NCBI RefSeq assembly: GCF_003428645.1
Contig: NZ_QVQH01000006.1
Coordinates: 184,909 to 248,908 of the forward strand
Direction of reading: 5' to 3'
Length of the DNA stretch: 64,000 nt
From: Geodermatophilus marinus
GTDB taxonomy: Bacteria; Actinomycetota; Actinomycetes; Mycobacteriales; Geodermatophilaceae
How positions within the stretch are numbered: the first letter of the stretch is position 1; each line of letters starts with the position of its first letter. The notes beneath the pieces are model-generated. The model saw nothing but the letters and a program-made list of their open reading frames with translations. It had not been told where the DNA came from and ran no database searches. This document shows, in pieces, positions 31,334-40,026 of this stretch. Both the position numbers and the translations under genes were made by a program.

Positions 31334-34045
31334 CTAGACCTCGAGCGGCAGAGCGGTGAGCTCGGCGCGGGAGGTGACGCCGAGCTTGGCGAAGACGTTG
31401 CGCAGGTGGAACTCGACGGTGCGGGGGCTGAGGAACATCTGCGCGGCGACGTCCCGGGTCGTCAGCCCCCGCCGGACGAGCGCGGTGACCTGGCGTTCCT
31501 GGGGGCTCAGATCTGTGGCGGTGGACACGTCGCGGCGGCGGGCGGTCTCGCCGGACGCGCGCAGCTCGGCCGCGGCGCGGTCGGCATGGGGCGCAGCGCC
31601 CAACTCGTCGAAGAGGGCCACGGCGGCGCGCAGGTGCTCGCGGGCGTCGATCCGGCGCCGCGCGCGGCGCAGGTGCTCGCCGAGGGCCAGTTCGGTGCGG
31701 GCCCGATCCGGCAGGCGCAGCGCGTCGGCGTGCGCGGCCAGGGCGCGCCGGAAGTGCTCGACGGCGGCGGGGCCCTCGGCGAGCAGGGCGCGACCGTGCT
31801 CGACGACGGCGTCCGCGGCCGGCGCGCCGGTACCGGCGGCGAAGGTCGCCAGCTCCTCCAGCCACGCGCGGGCAAGGTCGTCCCGGCCGGCCCGGACGGC
31901 GATCTCCAGCCGGTCGATCGCCGCGAGCCGGCGCACTCCGGGCTCGCTGATCTGCTCCAGGTGATGCAGGGCAGCCGCCGGCTGTCGGGCGGCCTGCACT
32001 CCTCGCGCCCAGCGCAGGAGGTCGACGACCACGATGTCGGTGACCCCGTTCGGATGCGCCTGCCGGATGGTGGCCGCGTCGGCGAGGTGACGCTCGGCCG
32101 CCTGCTGGTCGCCACGCTGGGCCGCCAGCAGGGCGAGTTGCGCGGTCGGCAGCGCCGTCATCCCTGGACGTCCGGTGCTTGCCGCGAGCGACCTCGCCTC
32201 GGCCGCGGCACTGAGCGCGGGTGCCCAGGCGCCCACGGCGATCTGGAACTGGACACCGCGGGTCAGCGCGTGCTCGACCTCGTCCAGCGCTCCGGCGCGG
32301 CGCGCGGCTGTCAGCAGTTGCTCGTGCAACCGCAGCCCGCGCTCGTCGTCGCCGATGACCAGCGCTGCGATGCCCAGGTTGCGCTGCAGGTGATCGCGGA
32401 CGAACTCGGCCTCGGTCAGCGCGAACGCCTCCTGGATCGCGCCGGCGGCTGTGCTCCAGTCCCGGCGTGCGGCGGCGAGGAACCCGCGGAGCAGGGCCTC
32501 GGCGGCTCGCGTTCGGGGCGGGGCGTCCGGCGCCGGTGCGGGCACCAGTGCCCCCGGGTCGACCCCGCGCGGCGAGCGGGCGCCGAACACGGCCAGCGCC
32601 GCGGCGACCACCGCCAGCTGTCCCGCCAGCGCGGGGTCGACGTCGGCGGCGACCTGCGCGGCCTGCAGAGCGAGGTCGAAGCCGTCGTCGAGTGATCCGG
32701 TGTTCCACTCGATCTGGGCCTGCAGGGCCAGCAGCTGCGCGCGTAGCAGCGGTTCGGTCACCTCGGCCGCCGCGGATGTCGCCAGTGCCGCCGCCCGGGA
32801 GGGGTGCGCACCGGCCCACGCCGCGGAGGCGGCCCGGTACAGCCGTCGTCCCCGGGCTTCGGTGCCGGTCGTGAGTTCAGCGGCGCGGGCCCACGCCGCG
32901 GAGGCCGCCTCGTGACCGCCGCGGCCGGCGGCGCGCTCGGCGACGGCGTCGAGCGCCGTGACGACCGCCTCGTCGGGGCGGTCGGCGGCGGCCGCCAGGT
33001 GCCACGCGCGCCGGTCCTGGTCGGCGGCGAGGACGTCGGCCAGCGCGCGGTGCGCTGCGCGTCGCTGCGCGCTGGTCGCCGCGCGGTAGACCGCGGAGCG
33101 CACCAGCGGGTGGTGGAGCGAGAGCGTCGTCCCCTCGACGCGGAGCAGCCCGGCCCGCTCGACCTCGTCGAGGGCGTCGCCGGCATCGAGACGGTTGGCG
33201 GCGTCGCCGACGACGGGCAACCGGGCGGTGTCGTCGGCCGCGGCCACCAGCAGGAACCGCTGAGCCGCCTCGGTGAGCCGGCGGTAGCGGTCCAGGAACG
33301 CCCGCTCGACACCGCCGGTCAGCGGTAGCTGCGCCGGCAGCGGCGCCTGCCCGGCCAGCTCGTCGTCGGTCAGGACGGCGGCCAGCTCGACCAGCGCCAG
33401 CGGGTTGCCGCCGGTACCGGTGACCAGCTGGTCGCGCACCGCCGGGTCGATCCCCCTCCCGGCGCGGGCGGCCAGCAGCACGTCCGCGGTCTCGCCGGTG
33501 ACGCCGCCGAGGACGATGGTGGGCAGATCCCCGGCGTCGAAGTCGCGGACATCGCCGTCGCGGGCGGCGAACAGCAGGGCCACGCGTTCGGCCTGCAACC
33601 GGCGGGCGGTGAACAGCAGCGCGGCCGCCGATGCGTCGTCCAGCCAGTGCGCGTCGTCGACGACCGCGAGCACCGGGAACTCCTCGGCGGCGTCGGCGAG
33701 CAGGCTCAGCGTGCCGAGGTAGGCCCGGAACCGGTCGCCGTCCCCCTCGGCCTCGCCCAGCGCGGCCCGCAGGGCGGTCCGCTGCGGCGCCGGCAGGGCC
33801 GGCAGACGGGCGTGCAGCGGCCAGAGCAGCCGCTGGAGGGCGGCGAACGCCAGCGGGGACTCCGACTCCACCCCCTGCGTGCGCAGCACGGTCATGTGCG
33901 CTGCGGAGGTCACGGCGCCGGCCAGCAGCGTCGACTTGCCGGATCCGGCCACGCCGCGGATCACCAGCGCCCCGCCTCGCGAGGAGCCGGCGGCGTCGAG
34001 CAGGGCCGTGATCGCTGCGCGTTCGGCCTCGCGACCGGCCAGCAC
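31334..34045 (-). CDS. LAL-type ATPase-LuxR transcriptional regulator, paralogue of 22026
   Basis: 903 residues. Walker A GVAGSGKST (31-39) lies at the same position as in the regulator at 22026. The sequences match closely through the ATPase part (for example DDAHWLDDASAAALLF) and in the C-terminal LuxR helix-turn-helix (LSPQERQVTALVRRGLTTRD, then VEFHLRNVFAKLGV), and are more divergent in the helical middle. A recent-to-moderate duplication is implied. The GTG at 34045 lies 7 nt after TAGGTT (34058-34053). It is divergent from the small membrane protein gene at 34206, as 22026 is near the paralogous 21423. Confidence 0.93.
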   Translation of the reverse strand: MLAGREAERAAITALLDAAGSSRGGALVIRGVAGSGKSTLLAGAVTSAAHMTVLRTQGVESESPLAFAALQRLLWPLHARLPALPAPQRTALRAALGEAEGDGDRFRAYLGTLSLLADAAEEFPVLAVVDDAHWLDDASAAALLFTARRLQAERVALLFAARDGDVRDFDAGDLPTIVLGGVTGETADVLLAARAGRGIDPAVRDQLVTGTGGNPLALVELAAVLTDDELAGQAPLPAQLPLTGGVERAFLDRYRRLTEAAQRFLLVAAADDTARLPVVGDAANRLDAGDALDEVERAGLLRVEGTTLSLHHPLVRSAVYRAATSAQRRAAHRALADVLAADQDRRAWHLAAAADRPDEAVVTALDAVAERAAGRGGHEAASAAWARAAELTTGTEARGRRLYRAASAAWAGAHPSRAAALATSAAAEVTEPLLRAQLLALQAQIEWNTGSLDDGFDLALQAAQVAADVDPALAGQLAVVAAALAVFGARSPRGVDPGALVPAPAPDAPPRTRAAEALLRGFLAAARRDWSTAAGAIQEAFALTEAEFVRDHLQRNLGIAALVIGDDERGLRLHEQLLTAARRAGALDEVEHALTRGVQFQIAVGAWAPALSAAAEARSLAASTGRPGMTALPTAQLALLAAQRGDQQAAERHLADAATIRQAHPNGVTDIVVVDLLRWARGVQAARQPAAALHHLEQISEPGVRRLAAIDRLEIAVRAGRDDLARAWLEELATFAAGTGAPAADAVVEHGRALLAEGPAAVEHFRRALAAHADALRLPDRARTELALGEHLRRARRRIDAREHLRAAVALFDELGAAPHADRAAAELRASGETARRRDVSTATDLSPQERQVTALVRRGLTTRDVAAQMFLSPRTVEFHLRNVFAKLGVTSRAELTALPLEV

Positions 34046-34107
34046 GGCGCCGAACCTACCGGCTGCCGGCGGCCCCGGTGCCCTCGACGATCTCCGGCGG
34101 AGAAGCC

Positions 34108-34150
34108 GGTGAAAACACCGTCACGAAGCCCGATCCGGTGCGGCGAGGCT
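34108..34150 (+). promoter_or_regulatory. Predicted operator E and promoter
   Basis: A dyad GGTGAAAACACCG (34108-34120) lies 24 nt before -10-like GAGGCT (34145-34150). Its reverse complement GGTGTTTTCACCGG matches the operator A/B core GGTGGTTTTCCCGG at 11 of 14 positions. Possibly recognised by the LAL regulator at 31334. Confidence 0.45.
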
Positions 34151-34205
34151 GTTCCTCGACCGGCTTCCACCCCGCTGGCCGGCGCCACCACCCCCGGGAG
34201 CAGCC

Positions 34206-34658
34206 ATGACGACCAGCACCTCGGCCGAGCCCACGCCCGCCGTGCGTGCCCGGGGCCTGCGTACGCCGGTGGTCTGGGGCGTCGCGGTCGGCTCCCTCCA
34301 GGCCGCCACGCCGCTGGCCTTCTTCTGGCTCAGCCCCGCCACCGTCCACGCCCTCGGGCTCGCCGTGATCGCCGCGGTGTACGTCGGCTTCGCCGTCGCC
34401 GACGGCCGCCGGCACGTGCTCGTCGTCGAGACGGTCGTCGCGTCGGTGTTCGTGGTCGTCGCCGCCGCCGCGGTGCCCGGGTCGGCCTGGCTGATCGTGG
34501 CCGGCCTGACCGGCCACGGCCTCAAGGACCTGTGGCAGCACCGCACCCGATTCGTGGCCAACACCCGCTGGTGGCCACCGTTCTGCGCCGCCGTCGACTT
34601 CGTCGCCGCCGCGCTGGTCGCCGCCGCGATCACGGCCGACCTGCCGTTCGCAGGGTGA
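34206..34658 (+). CDS. Small membrane protein, paralogue of the gene at 21423
   Basis: 150 residues with four to five hydrophobic helices (VVWGVAVGSLQAATPLAFFW, LAVIAAVYVGFAVADG, VVETVVASVFVVVAAAAVPG and a last helix VDFVAAALVAAAITA). Conserved His, Asp, Trp and Cys (GHGLKDLWQHR and WWPPFC) match the paralogue next to the other LAL regulator. Function is unknown. GGGAG precedes the ATG. Divergent transcription from a LAL gene and the operator E dyad suggest direct control. Confidence 0.75.
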   Translation: MTTSTSAEPTPAVRARGLRTPVVWGVAVGSLQAATPLAFFWLSPATVHALGLAVIAAVYVGFAVADGRRHVLVVETVVASVFVVVAAAAVPGSAWLIVAGLTGHGLKDLWQHRTRFVANTRWWPPFCAAVDFVAAALVAAAITADLPFAG

Positions 34659-34788
34659 GCACGCCGCACCGGTGAACCGCGGTGCTGTGGCCCGGCAGTG
34701 AACCCGGTGCCGCTGCCGGTCCGAGCGGCGCGGCCCCGACCAACCCTCGGCCCCAGCCGCTGATCCCGTCCGAACAGGAGGCCGCACG

Positions 34789-36183
34789 ATGACCACCACC
34801 GCTCCGACCACCACCGCTCCGACCACCACCGCTCCGACCACCGCCGCGGGCCGGTCCACCGCCGGGCGCGGATCCCGCCGCGGCCCCATCCGCCGGATCA
34901 TCGCCACCTCGCTGGGCACCGGGACGGTCCTCGCAGCCGTCCTCACCCTCGTCGTGTTCGCGGGCGGGCCCGAGCCCGTCATCACCGGGTCGGCCCTCCT
35001 CGGCTTCGCGGTCGGCTGGGCGGTGCTGGCGGTGCTGTCGGCCCGGTTGACCGACCAGCCGCAGCGGTGGGCCCTGGTCCCGGCCGCCGTCCTGGCGGCG
35101 TCCGGGCTCGGGCTGCTGGTCCTGGCACCGGACGACCGGGTGCTGACCGCCGCCGGCTGGGCATGGCCTCCGGCGCTGCTCGCGCTGACCCTCTGGATCG
35201 GCCTCCGCATCCGCCGCTCCCTGGCCGCCGGCTCCGGCCGCCGGCTGCTCTACCCGGTCGTGCTGGTCATGGCTGCCGCGGCCGTCGGCGGTGCGGTGGA
35301 GACCGTGGGTCTGGCCGCCGACCAGCGGGCCTACCCCATGCCCGGGCAGGCCTACGACGTCGGCGGCCATCGGCTGCACCTGGACTGCACCGGCTCCGGC
35401 AGCCCCACCGTCGTGCTGCACAGCGGCCTCGGCGAGACGTCGGCGCACTGGGCCCGCATCGCCCCCGCCGCCGGCGGCGCCACCCGGGTCTGCGCCTACG
35501 ACCGTGCCGGGCAGGGCTGGAGCGACGACGCACCCCGACGACGGCAGGACGGCCTGCAGGCCGCCGCCGACCTGCACACCCTGCTCGACCGCGCCGGCGA
35601 ACACGGCCCGTACGTGCTCGTCGGTCACTCGATCGGCGGCGACCACGCGATGACCTACGCCGCCCGCTACCCCGAGCAGGTCGCCGGGATGGTGCTGCTC
35701 GACGCCACCAGCCCGTACACCGTCGGCGACGACGCGGCCCACACCGGCCCGCCCAGCGCGGTCGCGCTGCTGCCCAGCCTGGCTCGCCTCGGCATCGGGC
35801 GGCTGCTGCCGACGTCCTCCTGGTCCGCCCTGCCCGACCCGGCCGCCGCCCAGGTGCAGGCGTTCGCCGCCAGCCCCCGCGGCTGGCGCAACCTGGTCGA
35901 CGAGGTCGCGACCCTGCCCGCGCTGCTCACCCAGGCCCGCGCGCTGGCGACCCTGGGCAGCACGCCCCTGGTGATGCTCACTGCCGCCGGACACGATGGG
36001 GACCCGGCCCGGGCGGCCGCGCACGACCGGATGGCCGGGCTGTCGACGAACAGCAGCCACCGTCTCGTGGGCGCCACGCACGCCGGCCTGGTGGACGAGG
36101 AACACGGCGCCGCCCTCTCCGTGCAGGCCGTCGCCGACGTCGTCCAGGCCGCCCGCGCCGGGTCGCCGCTTCCGCCGAACTGA
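34789..36183 (+). CDS. Membrane-anchored alpha/beta hydrolase
   Basis: 464 residues. The N-terminus has a low-complexity TTTAP repeat from three copies of a 15-bp unit (34792-34836). About five hydrophobic helices (40-175) follow, then an alpha/beta-hydrolase domain from about 195 onward. The nucleophile elbow is GHSIGG with Ser281, the oxyanion region HSGLGETSAHW, and a late ATHAGL His. Domain order places the hydrolase next to the membrane. Substrate is unknown. A weak match to the operator core (GGC, then CCCGG) lies near 34694, without a convincing -10. Confidence 0.85.
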   Translation: MTTTAPTTTAPTTTAPTTAAGRSTAGRGSRRGPIRRIIATSLGTGTVLAAVLTLVVFAGGPEPVITGSALLGFAVGWAVLAVLSARLTDQPQRWALVPAAVLAASGLGLLVLAPDDRVLTAAGWAWPPALLALTLWIGLRIRRSLAAGSGRRLLYPVVLVMAAAAVGGAVETVGLAADQRAYPMPGQAYDVGGHRLHLDCTGSGSPTVVLHSGLGETSAHWARIAPAAGGATRVCAYDRAGQGWSDDAPRRRQDGLQAAADLHTLLDRAGEHGPYVLVGHSIGGDHAMTYAARYPEQVAGMVLLDATSPYTVGDDAAHTGPPSAVALLPSLARLGIGRLLPTSSWSALPDPAAAQVQAFAASPRGWRNLVDEVATLPALLTQARALATLGSTPLVMLTAAGHDGDPARAAAHDRMAGLSTNSSHRLVGATHAGLVDEEHGAALSVQAVADVVQAARAGSPLPPN

Positions 36184-36243
36184 CCCGGAGCACGTGCCAG
36201 GCCCATGGACTTCGAGCCGGGATCGGGAGAGGTGAGGGGAACG

Positions 36244-37269
36244 ATGGAGACCACACGAGGGACCCCGGCCGGGCAGAGCAGCGGCCCGGGAACGATGAAC
36301 GCGGTCCGCCAGGAGCGGTACGGCATCGCTCCGGAGCACCTCCTCGAGGTGGGCCGGACCGACCGGCCGGCCCCGCGGGACGGCGAGGTCCTCGTCCGGG
36401 TGCGGGCGGCGAGCGTGGACCGCGGCACCTGGCACCTGATGGCCGGCCGGCCCTATCCCGCGCGGCTGGTCTTCGGACTGCGCCGGCCGAGCTTCCGCAA
36501 CCCCGGCCGCAACCTCGCGGGAGTGGTCGAGGCCGTCGGTGCGGGAGTGACCGAGCACCGGCCGGGCGACGAGGTGTACGGCATCGCGTCGGCCAACGGC
36601 ACCTTCGCCGAGTACGCGGCGGCGAAGCAGGACAAGCTCGACCGCAAGCCGGCGAACCTCTCCTTCGAGCAGGCGGCGGCCGTGCCCGTGTCAGCCGGCA
36701 CCGCGCTGGAGGCGGTCCGCGACCACGCCGAGGTGCGGCCGGGGGACAGGGTGCTGGTCATCGGCGCCTCGGGCGGCGTGGGAACCTTCGCCGTCCAGAT
36801 CGCCAAGGCCCTGGGGGCCGAGGTGACCGGCCTGGCGGGCGGTGCCAAGCTCGACGCCGTCCGCCGGCTGGGCGCCGACGCCGTCCTCGACTACCGCAGG
36901 GACGAGATCCCGCAGGGCCGCTTCGACGCGATCATCGACATCGCCGGGCGCCGCCCGCTCGCGCAGCTCCGGCGGGCGCTGACCCCGCACGGACGACTGG
37001 TCATCGTGGGCGGCGAGACCGGCGGCCGGCTGTTCGACGGGCTCGGCCGGCAGGTGCGTGCCGCGCTGCTGTCCCCGTTCGTCGGCCAGACGCTGGGCTT
37101 CTTCGTGAACAGGGAGAGCGGCGCGGACCTGCGGGCGCTCACCGCGCTGATCGAGGCCGGCTCGGTGACGCCACTGGTCGACCGCGTCTTCCCGCTCGCC
37201 GACACGGCGGCCGCCATCAGGTACGTGATCGACGGCAAGGCGACCGGCAAGGTCGTCGTCACCGTGTGA
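36244..37269 (+). CDS. NAD(P)-dependent alcohol dehydrogenase / quinone oxidoreductase-like MDR protein
   Basis: 341 residues of the zeta-crystallin-like MDR branch: GroES-like N-terminal domain, NAGR-like FRNPGRNLAGVVEAVGAGVT, and a Rossmann motif GASGGVGTFAVQ. Zinc ligands are missing. It is a distant paralogue of the protein at 13135. The ATG at 36244 was chosen for the GAGGTGAGGGG upstream; ATG 36295 is an alternative giving a shorter N-terminus. It lies 60 bases behind the hydrolase gene, probably in the same transcript. Confidence 0.87.
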   Translation: METTRGTPAGQSSGPGTMNAVRQERYGIAPEHLLEVGRTDRPAPRDGEVLVRVRAASVDRGTWHLMAGRPYPARLVFGLRRPSFRNPGRNLAGVVEAVGAGVTEHRPGDEVYGIASANGTFAEYAAAKQDKLDRKPANLSFEQAAAVPVSAGTALEAVRDHAEVRPGDRVLVIGASGGVGTFAVQIAKALGAEVTGLAGGAKLDAVRRLGADAVLDYRRDEIPQGRFDAIIDIAGRRPLAQLRRALTPHGRLVIVGGETGGRLFDGLGRQVRAALLSPFVGQTLGFFVNRESGADLRALTALIEAGSVTPLVDRVFPLADTAAAIRYVIDGKATGKVVVTV

Positions 37270-37328
37270 GCCCCGGTGGAGTTCGAGAGGCCAGGGATCT
37301 GGGCCCGCGGGAGGCGGGCCACCGGCTC
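37268..37328 (+). terminator. Branched hairpin after the oxidoreductase gene
   Basis: GAGCCCCGGTGG (37268-37279) can pair with CCACCGGCTC (37319-37328) around an inner GGCCCGC-GGGAG-GCGGGCC hairpin (37302-37320, sharing two bases). The remaining bases to the P450 promoter (about 37329-37526) show nothing recognisable. Confidence 0.45.
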
Positions 37329-37526
37329 GCCGAACTCCCTGTCCTGCGTCCCCCTCCGGTCTGGGCACGGGCCCCGCACAGCTCCCAGGGATCGTTTCCG
37401 AGGACGAGCCCGTTCGGGACACCCCCGCCGCCGGGCCCCGGTGCGGGACGACACGGATCCGGACCCGGTGCGGCTCGACGCACCGACCGGTCGGGAGGTG
37501 TGTTGTGCACCGCGCCAGGTCGTCTC

Positions 37527-37552
37527 TAGCGTGACGGTCACCACTGACCGTC
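37527..37552 (+). promoter_or_regulatory. P450 promoter with downstream dyad operator
   Basis: The -10 TAGCGT (37527-37532) is directly followed by the inverted repeat GACGGTCA-CCAC-TGACCGTC (37533-37552), which would cover the transcription start. A repressor site is the simplest reading; no repressor gene is adjacent. Confidence 0.55.
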
Positions 37553-37570
37553 TGCCCGAGGAGACCGCCC

Positions 37571-38857
37571 GTGAGCGTCGAGGTCCCCGTCCCCGTCCCG
37601 GTCGACCTGGACGAGGTCGACCTCTCCGACCGGGACTGGTGGGTGCGCCCGCCCGCCGAGCGGCACGCCGCCTTCGACCGGCTCCGCCGCGAGCGCCCGT
37701 TCGCCTTCTTCGCCGAGCCGGAGATCCCGGGGATCCCGACCGGCCCGGGGTACCGGGCGGTGACGCGCTACGCCGACCTGGAGGCGATCAGCTCCCAGCC
37801 GGCGCTGTTCTGCTCCGGCAAGGGCGCGGTGTCGATGCAGGACATCCCGGCCGAGCTGCACGAGTTCTACGGCTCCCTGATCAGCATGGACGACCCCCGG
37901 CACGCCAAGATCCGCCGGATCGTCTCGAAGACCTTCACGCCCCGCATGCTCGAGCGCACCCTCGACTCGGTGCGCGCGGTGGTGGACGACGTCCTGGCCG
38001 CCGCCCGGCGCACGGCCGAGGCCGGCGACGGGACGATCGACGTCGTCGCCGACATCGCCGCGCCGATCCCGCTGCGGGTCATCTGCGACATGATGGGGAT
38101 CCCGGAGGAGGACCGCCCCGGCGTGCTCAACCGGTCGAACATCATCCTCTCCGGCGGCGACCCCGAGCTGATCGAGGACGGCGACCCCCTCACCGCGTTC
38201 CTCACCGCCGGCATGGAGATGGCCGCGCTCATGGAGCGGCTGGCCGCCGAGCGGCTGGAGCAGCCGCGCGAGGACCTCACCACGGCGCTGGTCACCACCG
38301 AGGTGGACGGCGAGAAGCTCTCGCACCAGGAGATCGCCTCGTTCTTCATCCTGCTGCTGGTGGCCGGCAACGAGACCACCCGCAACGCCCTGTCCCAGGG
38401 CCTGCTCGCGCTGGCCGAGCACCCCGACCAGCGGGCCCGCTGGGCCGCCGACCCGGGCCTGGACCGCACCGCCGTCGAGGAGGTCGTCCGCTGGGTCAGC
38501 CCGGTCACCTGGATGCGGCGCACCGCCACCCGGGACGGCGAGCTCAACGGCCACCGGTTCTCCGCCGGGGACAAGTTCCTGCTGTTCTACGCCGCGGCCA
38601 ACCGCGACCCGGAGGCCTTCCGGGACCCCCAGGTCTTCGACGTCGGCCGCGACCCCAACCCGCACGTCGGCTTCGGCTCCAAGGGCCCGCACTTCTGCCT
38701 CGGCGCCCACCTGGCCCGCCGGGAGCTGGCGGTGGCCTTCCGCGCGATGTTCGACCAGTTGCCGGACCTCGAGGTCACCGGCCCGCCGGACCGGTTGCGC
38801 TCGTCCTTCGTCAACGGCCTCAAGCGGCTGCCCGCGCGGCTGACCGGGGTGCGCTGA
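37571..38857 (+). CDS. Cytochrome P450
   Basis: 428 residues. The I-helix oxygen-binding motif is AGNETTRNALSQG, the K-helix ExxR is EEVVRW, and the heme-ligand loop FGSKGPHFCLG has Cys376. The Phe-to-Cys spacing of that loop matches the CYP124/125-like class, which hydroxylates lipids or sterol side chains, but the substrate cannot be read from the sequence. The GTG at 37571 has GAGGAG upstream. The next gene overlaps its stop codon and encodes the likely electron-donor ferredoxin. Confidence 0.95.
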   Translation: MSVEVPVPVPVDLDEVDLSDRDWWVRPPAERHAAFDRLRRERPFAFFAEPEIPGIPTGPGYRAVTRYADLEAISSQPALFCSGKGAVSMQDIPAELHEFYGSLISMDDPRHAKIRRIVSKTFTPRMLERTLDSVRAVVDDVLAAARRTAEAGDGTIDVVADIAAPIPLRVICDMMGIPEEDRPGVLNRSNIILSGGDPELIEDGDPLTAFLTAGMEMAALMERLAAERLEQPREDLTTALVTTEVDGEKLSHQEIASFFILLLVAGNETTRNALSQGLLALAEHPDQRARWAADPGLDRTAVEEVVRWVSPVTWMRRTATRDGELNGHRFSAGDKFLLFYAAANRDPEAFRDPQVFDVGRDPNPHVGFGSKGPHFCLGAHLARRELAVAFRAMFDQLPDLEVTGPPDRLRSSFVNGLKRLPARLTGVR

Positions 38858-39048
38858 TGCGGGTGTCCGCCGACCGGGAGCGCTGCGTGGGCTCCGGCCA
38901 GTGCGAGCTGCTCGCCCCGGACGTCTTCGAGGTCGACGACGACGGAGCCGTGCGCGTGCTGGTGCCCGAGCCCGGGGAGGAGGAGCGCGACGCCGTCCGC
39001 GACGCGGTCGCGCAGTGCCCGACCGGCGCGCTGGCGGTCAGCGGCTGA
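38857..39048 (+). CDS. 3Fe-4S ferredoxin, probable P450 redox partner
   Basis: 63 residues with C10 and C16 (CVGSGQC) and a C-terminal CPTGAL Cys near 54. This is the three-Cys pattern of actinobacterial [3Fe-4S] ferredoxins that feed electrons to P450s. The ATG overlaps the P450 stop codon (TGATG), indicating co-translation. No ferredoxin reductase is nearby. Confidence 0.95.
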   Translation: MRVSADRERCVGSGQCELLAPDVFEVDDDGAVRVLVPEPGEEERDAVRDAVAQCPTGALAVSG

Positions 39049-39089
39049 GCCGGGGAACACCGGACCGGTCCGCGCCGTTGCCGCCGTCC

Positions 39090-39374
39090 ATGGAGCTCAC
39101 CGTCACCGACGTCCCGGAGGCCGGGCGCTACGAGGTCCGCGACGGCGACCGGGTGCTCGGCCTGGCCGCCTACCAGCGCCGCGACGACCGGGTCGTGTTC
39201 ACCCACACCGAGGTCGACCCGGAGCAGGAGGGCAGCGGGGTGGGCAGCACGCTGGTGCGCGGCGCACTGGACCAGGTGCGCGCCGCCGGCCTGCGGGCGG
39301 TGCCGCGCTGCCCCTTCGTGCGGGCCTGGATCGAGCGGCACCCGGACTACGCCGACCTCGTCGAGCAGCGCTGA
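39090..39374 (+). CDS. Short GNAT-like N-acetyltransferase (YidJ/Yjdj type)
   Basis: 94 residues: RYEVRDGDRVLGLAAYQR, the FTHTEVDPEQEGSGVGSTLV acetyl-CoA loop, and the CPFVRAWIERHPDY ending characteristic of the small GNAT_2-like family. These proteins bind acetyl-CoA, but their acceptor is unknown. No clear ribosome binding site precedes the ATG at 39090. The stop codon forms the first bases of a long hairpin shared with the convergent gene. Confidence 0.88.
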   Translation: MELTVTDVPEAGRYEVRDGDRVLGLAAYQRRDDRVVFTHTEVDPEQEGSGVGSTLVRGALDQVRAAGLRAVPRCPFVRAWIERHPDYADLVEQR

Positions 39375-39418
39375 GCGGAGCGGATCCGTCGGGCTCACGC
39401 CGACGGATCCACTCCGCT
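39374..39418. terminator. Bidirectional hairpin, repeat family H copy 1
   Basis: AGCGGAGCGGATCCGTCGG (39374-39392) pairs with CCGACGGATCCACTCCGCT (39400-39418) with a single mismatch and a 7-nt loop. Both flanking stop codons fall at its ends. A closely related hairpin lies at 46596-46644. Confidence 0.8.
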
Positions 39419-39923
39419 ACAGCACCCGCGAGCCGTACATCTCGCCGAGCGGGTCGGCGATCAGCTCGACGCGGGCCCCGTCGGGGTCCCGGAAGTAGAC
39501 CGACACCCCGCTGTGCACGACGTGCTCCACCCCGGCCTCGGTCAGCCGCTCCACCAGCCGGTCCCAGCGCTGAGGTTCCACGCTGATGGCCACGTGGTGC
39601 AACCCGCCGAGCACCTCGGCGTAGGGGCCGACGTCGAGGCCCGGGAAGTCGAAGAAGGCCAGCAGGTTGCCGTTGCCGATGTCGAAGAAGAAGTGCGAGG
39701 AGCCCGGGTAGTCCCGGTTCTCGATCAGCTCGGTGAGCGGGAAGCCCAGCACGTCCTGGTAGAAGCGCACGGTGCGCTCCACGTCGCTGCTGATCAGCGC
39801 GGTGTGGTGCAGCCCGCGGGCGGTGGAGCCGGGGCGCTCGCCGGCCGGGCGCAGGTGCGCTGCACGGATGCGGGCCCGCTCCTGCTCGCGGGCGGCCGGG
39901 TCGACGGCGTCGGTGGTGCTCAT
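39417..39923 (-). CDS. VOC family (glyoxalase/dioxygenase superfamily) protein
   Basis: 168 residues with two beta-alpha-beta-beta-beta modules. Likely metal ligands are His in GLHHTAL and in GLHHVAI and Glu in DGARVELIAD. YFRDPDG is a typical VOC end motif. A 35-residue charged N-terminus precedes the first module. Substrate is unknown. The ATG at 39923 has GGGAGG 8 nt upstream. Confidence 0.9.
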   Translation of the reverse strand: MSTTDAVDPAAREQERARIRAAHLRPAGERPGSTARGLHHTALISSDVERTVRFYQDVLGFPLTELIENRDYPGSSHFFFDIGNGNLLAFFDFPGLDVGPYAEVLGGLHHVAISVEPQRWDRLVERLTEAGVEHVVHSGVSVYFRDPDGARVELIADPLGEMYGSRVL

Positions 39924-40026
39924 GGGGGCATCCTCCCCCGGGTGCGGGCGCACCGGGCAACCGCTGCGACGTGGATCTCCCCGCTTCGGCGCGCCGGTCC
40001 GGCGCCCGGCTGGGACGCTGGCGGCC

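Noticed and set aside
34694..34707. Sixth LAL-type operator before the membrane hydrolase
   Set aside because: Only the outer GGC and CCCGG match, and no xAnnnT hexamer lies 22-24 nt downstream.
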